This document shows, piece after piece, positions 38,576 through 47,737 of a DNA stretch of 64,000 bases (position 1 is the first letter of the stretch; every line of letters starts with the position of its first letter). Source of the stretch: Luteibacter jiangsuensis (GTDB taxonomy: Bacteria > Pseudomonadota > Gammaproteobacteria > Xanthomonadales > Rhodanobacteraceae). The translations under genes were made by a program, and so were the position numbers. The DNA is taken from positions 434,001 to 498,000 of the forward strand of contig NZ_JAUSSK010000003.1 in the NCBI RefSeq assembly GCF_030812295.1, read 5' to 3'. The notes under the pieces are model-generated. The model was not told the origin of the DNA. It did no database searches and saw nothing but the letters and a program-made list of their open reading frames with translations.

Positions 38576-39805
38576 ATGGGCGCACGCCTTTCCACGGACA
38601 CTCCCATGGTTCCTTCGTGGTTCCAGCCAACGCCGGATTCGCTCTGGAACCGCTACCGCGACAAACCGAGGCTGCGGATCGGCAGCCTGTTCCACCTCGT
38701 GTGGACGGTGTACGTCTTCGGCGATCTCGTTTTCGCCGAGAAGCTCGGCCCGTACTGGATCCCGGCGACCGCCATCACTTTTCCCATGTTCCTGATGCTA
38801 TACGGCCTGAGCTACGTGCGTCCGGTACGCGAGGCGAGGTTGTACGCGATCGCCGTCGCCCTGATGGGATATGCCACGCTCAAGTTCAACACCAGCGGCG
38901 GCGCCTGCTATGTGATCTACGCCTGCGCGATGATGGGTTTCGACGGGGTGCCCAAGCGATGCTTCATAGGCATCGCGGCGGTCATCGCCGGCTTCATGGC
39001 CACGGCATGGCTCCTGCTGTCGTGGCCGTTCGCGGTCATGGCCACCCTGTCGTTCATCGCCTTGTCGGTCGGCTCGGTCAACGTCATCTATCGCTTCAAC
39101 GCGCAACGCGACGCCGAACTGAAACTGTCGCACGACGAGGTCCGCCGGCTGGCCGCAGCGGCGGAACGCGAGCGCATCGGCCGCGACCTGCACGACCTGC
39201 TTGGCCACACGCTGTCGTTGATCACGTTGAAACTGGAATTGTCGCGCCGCCTGCTCGACCGCGACGCCGCGGCGGCACGGCGTGAAATGGAGGAAGCCGA
39301 GCAGGTGGCACGCGAGGCGCTGGCGGAAGTGCGTTCGGCCGTGACGGGTATCCGTGCCTCGGGCGTCGTCGCCGAACTGGCGGCGGCGCGGCTGCTGCTC
39401 AATACCGCCATGATCGATTTCATCTACACCAGCGAGATGCCCGTGCTTCCCGCGCGCGTGGACGCGGAACTCGCACTCGTCCTGCGTGAGGCCGTGACCA
39501 ACATCCATCGCCATGCCGGCGCGTCGTGCGCGGAAGTGATGGTGGCCATGGACACGCGTGCCTGCACGATGACCGTCAAGGACAACGGGCGGGGCGTGGA
39601 TGGTGGTGAAGGCAACGGCATCTGCGGCATGCGCGAGCGTGTGCGCGCGCTGGGCGGCACGCTTGTCTTCGAGTCGAGCCGCCAGAAGGGCACCGTCCTC
39701 CGGATCGAAGTGCCGTTGACGCCGGCAGACCGTCTTTTGTCGCATGCGAGTGTCGGCGCGCCGGTGGCCTTGCCCCTGGCGGGACCGGGCAGGATGGCCT
39801 CGTGA
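38576..39805 (+). CDS. DesK-like sensor histidine kinase, first of a tandem pair
   Basis: A membrane sensor kinase of 409 aa. The N-terminal half (about 40-170) has five or six hydrophobic helices, no periplasmic domain and a short linker. The HisKA_3 domain has ERERIGRDLHDLLGHTLSLI with phospho-acceptor His206. The HATPase domain has LREAVTNIHRHAGASCAEV and GNGICGMRERVRALGG. This is the DesK/NarL-partner class, which often senses membrane state. ATG at 38606 is a possible later start; neither has a strong ribosome-binding site. The stop overlaps the second kinase gene. Confidence 0.9.
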   Translation: MGARLSTDTPMVPSWFQPTPDSLWNRYRDKPRLRIGSLFHLVWTVYVFGDLVFAEKLGPYWIPATAITFPMFLMLYGLSYVRPVREARLYAIAVALMGYATLKFNTSGGACYVIYACAMMGFDGVPKRCFIGIAAVIAGFMATAWLLLSWPFAVMATLSFIALSVGSVNVIYRFNAQRDAELKLSHDEVRRLAAAAERERIGRDLHDLLGHTLSLITLKLELSRRLLDRDAAAARREMEEAEQVAREALAEVRSAVTGIRASGVVAELAAARLLLNTAMIDFIYTSEMPVLPARVDAELALVLREAVTNIHRHAGASCAEVMVAMDTRACTMTVKDNGRGVDGGEGNGICGMRERVRALGGTLVFESSRQKGTVLRIEVPLTPADRLLSHASVGAPVALPLAGPGRMAS

Positions 39806-40938
39806 TGCGTATTCCTCCGCCGCGTCCGGATTCCCTGCTCGGCGGCCTGCGCTCGCCGGTGTACCTGCGTTGGCAGGCGGGCTTGCAGGTGTTCTGGCTT
39901 ATCGCCCTGATCCAGGCACCGCTCGCCGTGAAGGGGTTCGACTGGACCTGGTTTGGCCCGACCGTTGCCTCGATCCCGGTCTATCTCGTCTGTTACGTGG
40001 CGGTGTTCATGGCGCCCTTGTCGCGCCTGCCGTTCCATGCCGGCATCATCGCCGTGCTCGGCTTCGTCCTGTGGGCGGTGAATCCAGTATCGCTGGGCTA
40101 TGTGGTGATCGGAGTAACCCTGCTCGCCTATTCCGGACGGGCCCAGGTCTGGCTGCTTGGCGTGGCGATGGCCACGCTGCTCACGCTCGCGTGGGTATAC
40201 CTGTTCCGTGTGCCGATGGTGCACGTGCTCGTCGTGTTCGGTGGCGGCCTCGCGGCGGGCTTCGGCAACTACCTCTACGTGCGCGGTGCGCGACGTGATG
40301 CCGAACTGCGCCTTTCGCAAGCGGAAGTACGCCGGCTTGCGACTCTGGCCGAACGCGAGCGCATCGGACGCGACCTGCACGACCTGCTCGGCCATACGCT
40401 GTCGCTCATCACGTTGAAGTCGGAACTGGCCAAGCGTGTCGCCCTGGCCGATCCCGCGCGTGCCCAGCAGGAGATGGAGGAAGTGGAGCGGGTCGCCCGC
40501 CACACCCTCGCCGAGGTACGCAGCGCGGTGACCGGTCTGCGCGCCGGCGATCTCGCCAGCGAGCTCGTATCGGCGCGGCTCATGCTGGAAGCGTCGGGCA
40601 TCGCCCTGAGCGTCGAACTGCCCGACGGTATCGATTTGCCGAAACAGACCGAAGCGTCGCTGGCACTCGTGCTGCGTGAGGCCGTCACCAATATCCATCG
40701 CCATTCGCGTGCCACCGAGGCACGCGTGATCATGACCCGGAACGGACAGGAATTCTCGATGCGCATCGTGGACAACGGCTGCGGCGGTCTCGCCGCGCAT
40801 GGCAATGGCGTATCCGGCATGCGCGAACGCGTGCGCCAGATTGGCGGCCACCTCGCCATCGACTCGCCGGTGAAACAAGGGACGGCGCTCGACATCGGCA
40901 TTCCGGCGCATGCCCGGCAAGCGGGAGGTTTCGCATGA
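39802..40938 (+). CDS. DesK-like sensor histidine kinase, second of a tandem pair
   Basis: A second membrane kinase of 378 aa (GTG at 39802, with ATG at 39805 equally possible), paralogous to the one just upstream. The N-terminus has about five hydrophobic helices. HisKA_3 has ERERIGRDLHDLLGHTLSLI, identical over the H-box to its neighbour, with His at about residue 193. The HATPase domain has LREAVTNIHRHSRATEARV and GNGVSGMRERVRQIGG. The membrane regions of the two kinases differ clearly, so they may read different signals or form a heterodimer. It overlaps the regulator gene by 4 bp. Confidence 0.9.
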   Translation: MMRIPPPRPDSLLGGLRSPVYLRWQAGLQVFWLIALIQAPLAVKGFDWTWFGPTVASIPVYLVCYVAVFMAPLSRLPFHAGIIAVLGFVLWAVNPVSLGYVVIGVTLLAYSGRAQVWLLGVAMATLLTLAWVYLFRVPMVHVLVVFGGGLAAGFGNYLYVRGARRDAELRLSQAEVRRLATLAERERIGRDLHDLLGHTLSLITLKSELAKRVALADPARAQQEMEEVERVARHTLAEVRSAVTGLRAGDLASELVSARLMLEASGIALSVELPDGIDLPKQTEASLALVLREAVTNIHRHSRATEARVIMTRNGQEFSMRIVDNGCGGLAAHGNGVSGMRERVRQIGGHLAIDSPVKQGTALDIGIPAHARQAGGFA

Positions 40939-41537
40939 TCCGTGTCTTGCTGGCGGAAGACCAGGCGATGGTACGTGGCGCGCTGACGGCATTGCTGAGC
41001 CTGGAATCCGATATCGAGGTGCTTGGTTCCGCCGCCGATGGCGAATCGGCCTGGCGCGAACTCCAGCGGCTCAAGCCCGACGTGCTGGTGACGGATATCG
41101 AGATGCCGGGGCTCACCGGGCTGGAGATCGCCCAGCGGGTTCGCCGGCACGAGTTGCCGGTAAAGGTCATCATCGTCACCACCTTCGCCCGGCCCGGGTT
41201 CTTGCGCCGCGCGCTGGATGCGGGCGTGGGCGGCTACTTGTTGAAGGACGCACCCGCCGAGAACCTGGCCGAGGCGCTGCGGACCGTGCATCGCGGCGGC
41301 CGCGCCATCGACCCGCAACTGGCGCTCGAGGCATGGTCGGATGCCGATCCGCTCAACGACCGCGAGCGGCAGGTGCTCCGCCTGGCGGGTGAAGGACAGT
41401 CCGCCAGCGAGATCGGCGCCCAGTTGAACCTCTCGCACGGCACGATTCGCAACTATCTGTCCGAGGCGATCGGCAAGCTGGGCGCGGCCAACCGGATCGA
41501 GGCATATCGCCTGGCCCGGCAGAAGGGCTGGCTCTAG
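40935..41537 (+). CDS. NarL/DesR-family response regulator
   Basis: A DNA-binding regulator of 200 aa. The receiver (1-120) has acidic LLAEDQ and phospho-acceptor Asp54 in VLVTDIEMPG, with VTTFARPG and LLKDAPAENL. The C-terminal LuxR-type HTH (about 135-195) has LNDRERQVLRLAGEGQSASE and GTIRNYLSEAIGKLGAANR. Start and stop overlap with the upstream kinase show that all five genes from 36870 form one operon. It probably regulates that ABC exporter. Confidence 0.94.
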   Translation: MIRVLLAEDQAMVRGALTALLSLESDIEVLGSAADGESAWRELQRLKPDVLVTDIEMPGLTGLEIAQRVRRHELPVKVIIVTTFARPGFLRRALDAGVGGYLLKDAPAENLAEALRTVHRGGRAIDPQLALEAWSDADPLNDRERQVLRLAGEGQSASEIGAQLNLSHGTIRNYLSEAIGKLGAANRIEAYRLARQKGWL

Positions 41538-41562
41538 GGGCACCGGCGGCCACGCGATGGGC

Positions 41563-41568
41563 GATAAT
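41563..41568 (+). promoter_or_regulatory. Candidate -10 element of queA
   Basis: GATAAT (41563-41568) matches the -10 consensus at five of six positions and lies 32 bp before the queA start. No convincing -35 was seen. Confidence 0.3.
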
Positions 41569-41600
41569 CCCCCATCCGTCGCTCCGCCCCGGTTGTTTCC

Positions 41601-42635
41601 GTGAAAAAATCCGACTTCGACTTCGATCTTCCGCCCGAACTCATCGCGCAGGCCCCGCTGGTCCGGCGGTCGGGGAGCCGGTTGCTGGTGATCGACGTCG
41701 CGGCGCACACCAAGAAGGACCGCAAATTCGCCGAACTGCCGGAGATGCTCCAACCCGGCGACCTGCTGGTGTTCAACGATACCCGCGTCCTCCCGGCGCG
41801 CCTCTATGGACGAAAGGAATCCGGTGGCGCGGTCGAGATCCTCATCGAAAGGGTCACGGGGGCGCATGAGGCGAGGGCGCAACTGGGCGTCAGCAAGAAG
41901 CCTAAGGAAGGCGGGCGAATCGAGCTCGCCGACGGTAGCATGGTGACCGTGCTGGGGCGCGACGGCGAATTCTTCCTGCTGCGCTTCGAAAGCGATGAGC
42001 CGCTGGAGCGCCTTCTTTCACGCCTGGGGGAGATGCCCCTGCCGCCTTACATCGAACGCGGCGCCGACGAGGTGGACACCGAGCGCTACCAGACCGTGTT
42101 CGCGCGCGAGCCGGGCGCCGTGGCGGCACCGACCGCCGGTCTGCATTTCGACGAAGACCTGCTAGAAAAGCTGCGGGCGCGCGGCGTGGAGATGGGATAC
42201 GTCACCCTGCACGTGGGCGCGGGCACGTTCCAGCCGATGCGCGCGGAAGATGTTCGCGACCACGTGATGCATCGCGAATGGTTGAACGTGGGTGCGGGGC
42301 TCGTCGAGAAGATCCGCGCGACCCGCGCCGCGGGCCATCGCGTCGTGGCCGTGGGCACCACCGTCGTCCGCGCGCTGGAAAGCGCCACCGTCGAAGGCGT
42401 GCTGCGTCCATTCGCCGGCGAGACGCAGATCTTCATCTTCCCCGGCTACAAGATCACCAGCGTCGATGCGTTGATCACCAACTTCCACCTGCCGCAATCG
42501 ACCCTGCTGATGCTGGTATCGGCGCTGGCAGGCAAGGAAGTGATCCTGGATGCCTACCGCTACGCGGTGCTGCAGCGTTACCGTTTCTTCTCCTACGGCG
42601 ACGCCATGCTGATCATGCCGCCAAGGTCCGCCTGA
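41601..42635 (+). CDS. queA: S-adenosylmethionine:tRNA ribosyltransferase-isomerase
   Basis: QueA adds the cyclopentane ring in queuosine synthesis by transferring and isomerising the ribosyl of AdoMet onto preQ1 at position 34 of tRNA. The protein is 344 aa from a GTG start ([20 protein letters not shown]). Conserved blocks are [55 protein letters not shown], and [20 protein letters not shown] near the C-terminus. In many relatives tgt follows directly. Here a converging IclR gene ends 4 bp away, which marks the left edge of the fucose island. Confidence 0.98.
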   Translation: MKKSDFDFDLPPELIAQAPLVRRSGSRLLVIDVAAHTKKDRKFAELPEMLQPGDLLVFNDTRVLPARLYGRKESGGAVEILIERVTGAHEARAQLGVSKKPKEGGRIELADGSMVTVLGRDGEFFLLRFESDEPLERLLSRLGEMPLPPYIERGADEVDTERYQTVFAREPGAVAAPTAGLHFDEDLLEKLRARGVEMGYVTLHVGAGTFQPMRAEDVRDHVMHREWLNVGAGLVEKIRATRAAGHRVVAVGTTVVRALESATVEGVLRPFAGETQIFIFPGYKITSVDALITNFHLPQSTLLMLVSALAGKEVILDAYRYAVLQRYRFFSYGDAMLIMPPRSA

Positions 42636-42639
42636 CGCG

Positions 42640-43413
42640 CTACGGCTGGCCCGGCGCCCCGTGCGACAGATCCGTCGAGATATCGGCCGCGGCGGCCACC
42701 AGCAAGCGCGCGGTGGCCTTCATGTCGATCTTCGCGCCGCGGCGTTCGATGAAGGGCACGGTCAGTGCGCAGACGGCGTGGTTGCCTTCGATGATCGGGG
42801 CGGAAAGATCGGTCACGCCATCCACCACTTCGCTGGGTATGGTGGCAAGGCCGGCGCCGCGGACTTCCCTGAGGGTGTTCTCGATACGCGCGCGCTTGAG
42901 ACCGGGCTCGTGATCGAGCATGGTGCGGAACCAGCGCTCGCGGGTGTCGTCGGTCTGCCAGGCCAATAGGACGTAGCCCGAAGCGGAATGCGATATCGGA
43001 CGGCGGTGTCCCACGCGGACGACCAGACCGGTTTCCCCTGGCGGGTCGACGCGTGCGATCACCACGATCTGTTCCTGCGAGGGCACCACGAGGTGGCAGG
43101 ACTGGTCGATCTCGTCGGCGAGGCGATGCATGACCGGCATCGCCGTTTCCACCAGGTTCTTCACCGGCGGCTGCTCCATGCCGAGACGGAACAGGCGTGG
43201 TGTGAGCGAGTACGAACCTTCGCCATCGGGCCGGGAGATATAGTCCCTCTCTTCGAGCACCTGGAGCATGCGGAAAATTTCGCCACGGGAACGGCCGACG
43301 CCGTCGGAGATCTCGGCGATGGAAAGGGGCTGCGTCGCCTTGGCGAGCAACTCCAGGATGTCGAGGCCCTTGTCGAGGGCGGGGGCGCGATACTTCGGCG
43401 AATCTGTAGGCAT
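42640..43413 (-). CDS. IclR-family regulator, probable regulator of fucose genes
   Basis: A DNA-binding regulator of 257 aa. The N-terminal winged helix (about 12-72) has ALDKGLDILELLAKATQPLSI and EIFRMLQVLEERDYI. The effector-binding domain has GETGLVVRVGHRRPISHSASG and GLATIPSEVVDGVTDLSAPI. It is divergent from fucP, and its promoter region (43414-43578) holds a near-palindromic site repeated ahead of the fuc operon. An inducer from the pathway (L-fucose, fuconate or 2-keto-3-deoxyfuconate) is likely by analogy with IclR-family KdgR, but this is inference. Confidence 0.9.
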   Translation of the reverse strand: MPTDSPKYRAPALDKGLDILELLAKATQPLSIAEISDGVGRSRGEIFRMLQVLEERDYISRPDGEGSYSLTPRLFRLGMEQPPVKNLVETAMPVMHRLADEIDQSCHLVVPSQEQIVVIARVDPPGETGLVVRVGHRRPISHSASGYVLLAWQTDDTRERWFRTMLDHEPGLKRARIENTLREVRGAGLATIPSEVVDGVTDLSAPIIEGNHAVCALTVPFIERRGAKIDMKATARLLVAAAADISTDLSHGAPGQP

Positions 43414-43520
43414 GGCATTCCGTGGCGGTGACGAAGATGGCTGGACGAGTCTAGCCTGCCCGATGCGCGGAGGCGCACACGCGGCGGCTGACGGCTATGT
43501 TGCAGCGCAGCTTGTTATGC

Positions 43521-43541
43521 AGGTGAATAATAAGTTCATAT
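43521..43541. promoter_or_regulatory. Candidate fucose-regulator operator at the fucP promoter
   Basis: The core is GTGAA-N7-TTCAT, an imperfect inverted repeat with a 7-bp spacer. It covers an AATAAT -10-like hexamer (43526-43531). It agrees at 15 of 21 aligned positions with the site at 51309-51329 ahead of the fuc operon. Confidence 0.55.
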
Positions 43542-43578
43542 TTGCACACTGGGGCCGGCCACGGTAGAGGAGACACGC

Positions 43579-44877
43579 ATGCAGTTGCACACGCCGTTGG
43601 AGGTGCCCGCCACGCGCGCGCCTGCCCGGGCTCCGTGGTTTCCGCTGGCGTTGATCGTCAGCCTGTTCTTTCTCTGGGGCGTGGCGAACAATCTCAACGA
43701 CGTGCTCGTCGCGCAATTCAAGAAGGCGTTCACCCTCTCGGATTTCCAGGCCGGACTTGTCCAGAGCGCTTTCTACCTTGGATATTTCATCGTCGCCATA
43801 CCCGCGGGCGTCTTCATGCGCCGCTACGGCTACAAGGCGGCGGTGGTGTTCGGGCTGATGCTCTACGGCGCGGGCGCCTTGCTGTTCTGGCCCGCCGCGG
43901 CCACGGCGACGTATGCCACCTTCCTCGTGGGCCTGTTCGTGATCGCGGCGGGGCTCGCCTTCCTCGAGACCTCGGCCAACCCATATGTCACCTTGCTCGG
44001 ACCACGCGAGTCGGCGGCATCGCGGTTGAACCTGGCGCAGGCGTTCAATCCCCTCGGTTCGATCACCGGTGTGTTGATCGGTCAGCATTTCATCTTCACC
44101 GGGGTGGAACGCTCGCCTGCGGAACTCGCGGCGATGGACGTGGTGGCGCGCACGGCCTACATGAAGAGCGAGGCCGCGGCGGTACAGATGCCGTACCTGG
44201 TCATCGGCCTCGGCGTGATCGCCTGGGCCGTCATCATCGCCGTGACGCGCTTTCCGCGCACGGCATCGACCGAGGACGGAGGCGTGCTGGTGGAGCGGGG
44301 CGTGCTCGGCCGTCTGCTGCGCGATGGTCGGTTCATGTCGGCGGTGGCGGCGCAGTTCTTCTACGTGGGCGCCCAGGTCGCCATCTTCAGCTACATGATC
44401 CGCTATGCACAGGCGACGATGCCGGGGACGGCGGACAAGGCCGCCGCCAATTTCATCACGGCGGGACTGCTTTGTTTCATGGCCGGCCGTTTCGCCGGCG
44501 CCGCATTGATGAAGTACCTGCGGCCGGCACGCGTGCTCAGCACCTTCGCGTTGGTCAACGTCGTCCTTGCGACGACCGCGGCCTTCGTCCCCGGCAGCAT
44601 CGGCATCTATGCGCTGGTGGCTTCGAGCTTCTTCATGTCGATCATGTATCCCACCATCTTCGCCCTCGGCGTCGAAGGGCGCGGCGACACCGAGCGCAAG
44701 TTCGGTGCCTCGTTGCTGGTGATGTCGATCGTCGGCGGCGCGGTGGTCACCGCGGCGATGGGCGCGACATCCGACCGCCTCGGCATCGCCCACGCGATGC
44801 TCGTGCCGATGCTTTGCTTTGTCGCGATCTTTCTCTTCGCCTGGCGGCGATCGAGGGGCCAGGAGGCAGCCGCATGA
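43579..44877 (+). CDS. fucP: L-fucose:proton symporter
   Basis: A major-facilitator permease of 432 aa with twelve predicted helices that brings L-fucose through the inner membrane. The FucP/GluP subgroup signature is visible in LFFLWGVANNLNDVLVAQFK, FQAGLVQSAFYLGYF and ETSANPYVTLLGP, with LAQAFNPLGSITG. GAGGAG lies 9 bp upstream of the ATG. The stop overlaps the following mutarotase gene (ATGA). The facing genes convert fucose to pyruvate and lactate, supporting the substrate. Confidence 0.92.
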   Translation: MQLHTPLEVPATRAPARAPWFPLALIVSLFFLWGVANNLNDVLVAQFKKAFTLSDFQAGLVQSAFYLGYFIVAIPAGVFMRRYGYKAAVVFGLMLYGAGALLFWPAAATATYATFLVGLFVIAAGLAFLETSANPYVTLLGPRESAASRLNLAQAFNPLGSITGVLIGQHFIFTGVERSPAELAAMDVVARTAYMKSEAAAVQMPYLVIGLGVIAWAVIIAVTRFPRTASTEDGGVLVERGVLGRLLRDGRFMSAVAAQFFYVGAQVAIFSYMIRYAQATMPGTADKAAANFITAGLLCFMAGRFAGAALMKYLRPARVLSTFALVNVVLATTAAFVPGSIGIYALVASSFFMSIMYPTIFALGVEGRGDTERKFGASLLVMSIVGGAVVTAAMGATSDRLGIAHAMLVPMLCFVAIFLFAWRRSRGQEAAA

Positions 44878-45221
44878 CGTGGCAATGCCTCGCGCTCGAC
44901 CTGCGTGACGATCCCGCGTCGATCGCGGAGTACGAGCGTTGGCACCGCGCCGAATTCATCTGGCCGGAGGTCGTCCATTCGATCCGTGCGGCAGGCATCC
45001 TGGACATGCGGATCTTCCGCACCGGAAACCGGTTGACGATGCTGATGCGCGTGGGACCGGAGTTCGATGCCGGGGCCAAGGCGGCCGCCGATGCGGCGAG
45101 CGAACGGGTGCGGGCGTGGGAGGCGTTGATGTCCACCTTCCAGCAACCGCTGCCCTGGGCGGAAGCCGGGCAGAAGTGGGTGCCGATGCGGCAGATCTTC
45201 GACCTGGCGGACTGCGGCTGA
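44874..45221 (+). CDS. L-rhamnose/L-fucose mutarotase (RhaM family)
   Basis: A small cytosolic enzyme of 115 aa that interconverts the alpha and beta anomers of a 6-deoxy sugar, speeding entry into the pathway. The RhaM (DUF718) motifs are the His in YERWHRAEFIWPEVVHSIR (His24), DMRIFRTGNRLTMLM, and the C-terminal WEALMSTFQQPLP with WVPMRQIFDL. Family members were named for L-rhamnose, but cotranslation with fucP (4-bp overlap) makes L-fucose the likely substrate. Its stop abuts the stop of the converging lactate dehydrogenase gene with no gap. Confidence 0.88.
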   Translation: MTWQCLALDLRDDPASIAEYERWHRAEFIWPEVVHSIRAAGILDMRIFRTGNRLTMLMRVGPEFDAGAKAAADAASERVRAWEALMSTFQQPLPWAEAGQKWVPMRQIFDLADCG

Positions 45222-46364
45222 TTATCCGCGCCAGAGGATATCCGGCGACACCTTCGCCGCATCTAGCGTTCCCGTCAGCGCCATCGTCACGCTCAACTCC
45301 TTGCGAATCAGCTCGATCGCCTGCGTGACGCCGGCTTCGCCGCCCGCGCCGAGCCCGTAGAGGAAGGCTTTGCCGATCAGTCCGGCCCGCGCGCCCAGCG
45401 CAAGCGCCTTGAGCAGGTCCTGCCCACTCGTGATGCCACTGTCGAGCAGTACCTCCGTGCCGCCGGCGACGGCGTCCACGATGGATGGCAGGACATCGAT
45501 GCTGGCCGGCGCACCGTCCAGCTGGCGCCCGCCGTGGTTGGATACGACGATCGCATCCACGCCGTGGGCGACGGCCTGGCGCGCGTCCTCGGCGTCGAGG
45601 ATACCCTTGAGGATGAGCTTACCGGGCCAGAGCTCGCGTATCCAGCCGAGGTCGTTCCAGTTCAAGGTCGGGTCGAACTGGCTGGCGATCCACTGCGCCA
45701 GCGTGGTCAGGCTGTCCGCACCCTGGATATGCCCATCGAGGTTGCCGAACGACCGGCTCGGTGCACGCAGCACGTTCCACGCCCAGCGCGGCTTGCTCGC
45801 GATGTCGAACAGATTGCGCAGGGTGATCCTGGGCGGTACGGAGAGGCCGTTCTTGATCTCGCGGTGGCGCTGGCCCTGCACGGTCAGGTCGACCGTCAGC
45901 ATCAACGCCGAGCACTCCGCGGCGAGCGCGCGACGGATGAGTTCGCGGGTGAAGCCGCGATCGCGCATCACGTAGACCTGGAACCAGAATGGCGCTTCCG
46001 TGGCGGCACGCACCTGTTCGATGGAACAGATCGACATCGTGCTGAGGCAGAACGGTATGCCGGCCTTCGCGGCGGCGCGTGCGCCATGGATCTCGCCGCT
46101 GCCGTGTTGCAGACCGGTGAGACCGGTCGGCGCGATGGCCAGGGGCATGCTCAGCGCCTGGCCCATCACCGTGGTGGCGAGCGAGCGGTTGTCCACGTCG
46201 CGCATCACGCGCTGGCGGAAGCGCAGGCGCTCGAACGCGCCGCGGTTCTCGCGAAGCGTCGATTCGTCGTAGGCGCCGCGATCCGCGTATTCGAAGAACG
46301 CCCGGGGTACACGGCGCCTGGCGAGGTCACGCAAGTCGGCGATGTTGGTGACCGGCCTTTTCAT
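45222..46364 (-). CDS. lldD: FMN-dependent L-lactate dehydrogenase (alpha-hydroxyacid oxidising)
   Basis: An FMN enzyme of 380 aa that oxidises L-lactate to pyruvate at the membrane. Family motifs are FEYADRGAYDESTLREN, LAIAPTGLTGLQHGSGE, LTVDLTVQGQRHREI, LILKGILDAEDA and the catalytic-His block VVSNHGGRQLDG. Conserved GARAGLIGKAFLYGLGAGGE is near the end. It is the last gene of the fuc operon, 4 bp after fuconate dehydratase. The hydrolytic branch of fucose oxidation yields pyruvate and L-lactate, so this gene would recycle the lactate. A true LldD elsewhere in the genome cannot be excluded. Confidence 0.88.
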   Translation of the reverse strand: MKRPVTNIADLRDLARRRVPRAFFEYADRGAYDESTLRENRGAFERLRFRQRVMRDVDNRSLATTVMGQALSMPLAIAPTGLTGLQHGSGEIHGARAAAKAGIPFCLSTMSICSIEQVRAATEAPFWFQVYVMRDRGFTRELIRRALAAECSALMLTVDLTVQGQRHREIKNGLSVPPRITLRNLFDIASKPRWAWNVLRAPSRSFGNLDGHIQGADSLTTLAQWIASQFDPTLNWNDLGWIRELWPGKLILKGILDAEDARQAVAHGVDAIVVSNHGGRQLDGAPASIDVLPSIVDAVAGGTEVLLDSGITSGQDLLKALALGARAGLIGKAFLYGLGAGGEAGVTQAIELIRKELSVTMALTGTLDAAKVSPDILWRG

Positions 46365-46368
46365 GTAC

Positions 46369-47688
46369 TCAGTCGTCCACGGTCAGCGATAGTTCCCGCC
46401 AGACGAGTCCATCCGGAAACAGGTGGTCGCTCACCGAATCCGGATGCATCTGGGCGGAGAATCCCGGTGCGGTCGGCGCCATGTAGCGGCCGCGCACGAT
46501 CCGCACGGGGTCGACGAAGTGCTCATGCAAGTGGTCCACGTACTCGATGGCACGGTCTTCCTTCTTGCCCGTGATCGCCACGAAGTCGGCCATGGCCAGG
46601 TGCTGCACGAGTTCGCACAGGCCCACGCCGCCGGCATGCGGGAACACGCGTACGCCGAAATGCGCTGCCAACAGCAGGATCGCGAGGTTCTCGTTCACGC
46701 CGCCGACGCGTGCGGCGTCGATCTGGATGAGATCGACCGCGCCCGCTTGCAGGAACTGCTTGAACATCACGCGATTCTGCCCGTGTTCGCCGGTGGAGAT
46801 GGGCGTGGGCGCGACGGCGCGGCGGATGGCGGCGTGGCCGAGCACGTCGTCTGGGCTGGTCGGTTCCTCCACCCATGCGAGGCCCACGCTCTCCAGTGGT
46901 TTCAGCCATTCGATGGCGGTGGTCACGTCCCAGCGCTGGTTGGCGTCGACGGCGATGGCGATGTCCGGACCCACGGTGGCACGTGCCAGCCGGCAGCGGC
47001 GTATATCGTCCTCCAGGCGAAGACCGACCTTGAGCTTGATGGTGCGGAAGCCATCCTGCACGGCCTGCCGCGCAAGCCGCAGCATCTTTTCGTCGGAATA
47101 GCCGAGCCACCCGGGGGAGGTGGTGTAGGCGGGATACCCTTCGGTTTCCAGTTGCGCGATGCGCGCCTGCTTGTGCGGCTCGGCCTCACGCAGGATGGCC
47201 AGCGCCTGTGCGGGCGATAGCGCATCGGTCAGGTAACGAAAATCGATCTGCCCGACGAGTTGCTCGGGAGTCATGTCGGCGATGAAGCGCCACAGCGGCT
47301 TGCGGGCGCGGCGCGAGGCGAGATCCCAGGCGGCATTGATCACCGCCCCGATGGCCATGTGCATCACACCCTTTTCGGGGCCGAGCCAGCGCAGTTGCGA
47401 GTCGCCATTGAGTTCGCGCGCGAAGTCGCCGAGGCGATCGACGATGTCCTCGATGGGGCGGCCGACCACCATGTGTTCCAACGCAGCGAGGGCGGCCGTC
47501 TGCACGTCGTTCCCGCGTCCGATCGTGAACACGAGCCCGTAGCCGGAGAGGCCGTCCGGACTGTCGGTGCGGAGGACCACATAGGCCGCCGAGTAATCCG
47601 GGTCCGGATTCATCGCGTCTGAGCCATCGTGGTCGAGCGAGGTCGGGAAGCGGACATCGAACGTGTCCAGCGCCGTAATTTTCACCAT
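46369..47688 (-). CDS. L-fuconate dehydratase
   Basis: An enolase-superfamily enzyme that dehydrates L-fuconate to 2-keto-3-deoxy-L-fuconate. The protein is 439 aa, starting at [15 protein letters not shown]. The KxK motif is at Lys218 and Lys220 (TIKLKVG), a metal ligand Asp248 lies in [15 protein letters not shown] carries the next ligand, and His351 lies in FPHAGG. Lys220 and His351 match the catalytic pair described for the characterised Xanthomonas campestris L-fuconate dehydratase. [17 protein letters not shown] and [13 protein letters not shown] also fit that group. Third reaction of the pathway. Confidence 0.95.
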   Translation of the reverse strand: MVKITALDTFDVRFPTSLDHDGSDAMNPDPDYSAAYVVLRTDSPDGLSGYGLVFTIGRGNDVQTAALAALEHMVVGRPIEDIVDRLGDFARELNGDSQLRWLGPEKGVMHMAIGAVINAAWDLASRRARKPLWRFIADMTPEQLVGQIDFRYLTDALSPAQALAILREAEPHKQARIAQLETEGYPAYTTSPGWLGYSDEKMLRLARQAVQDGFRTIKLKVGLRLEDDIRRCRLARATVGPDIAIAVDANQRWDVTTAIEWLKPLESVGLAWVEEPTSPDDVLGHAAIRRAVAPTPISTGEHGQNRVMFKQFLQAGAVDLIQIDAARVGGVNENLAILLLAAHFGVRVFPHAGGVGLCELVQHLAMADFVAITGKKEDRAIEYVDHLHEHFVDPVRIVRGRYMAPTAPGFSAQMHPDSVSDHLFPDGLVWRELSLTVDD

Positions 47689-47737
47689 GTGGTCCGGCCT
47701 CCTTAGCCGGCGACGTATCGATCCGTAACGATGGAAT

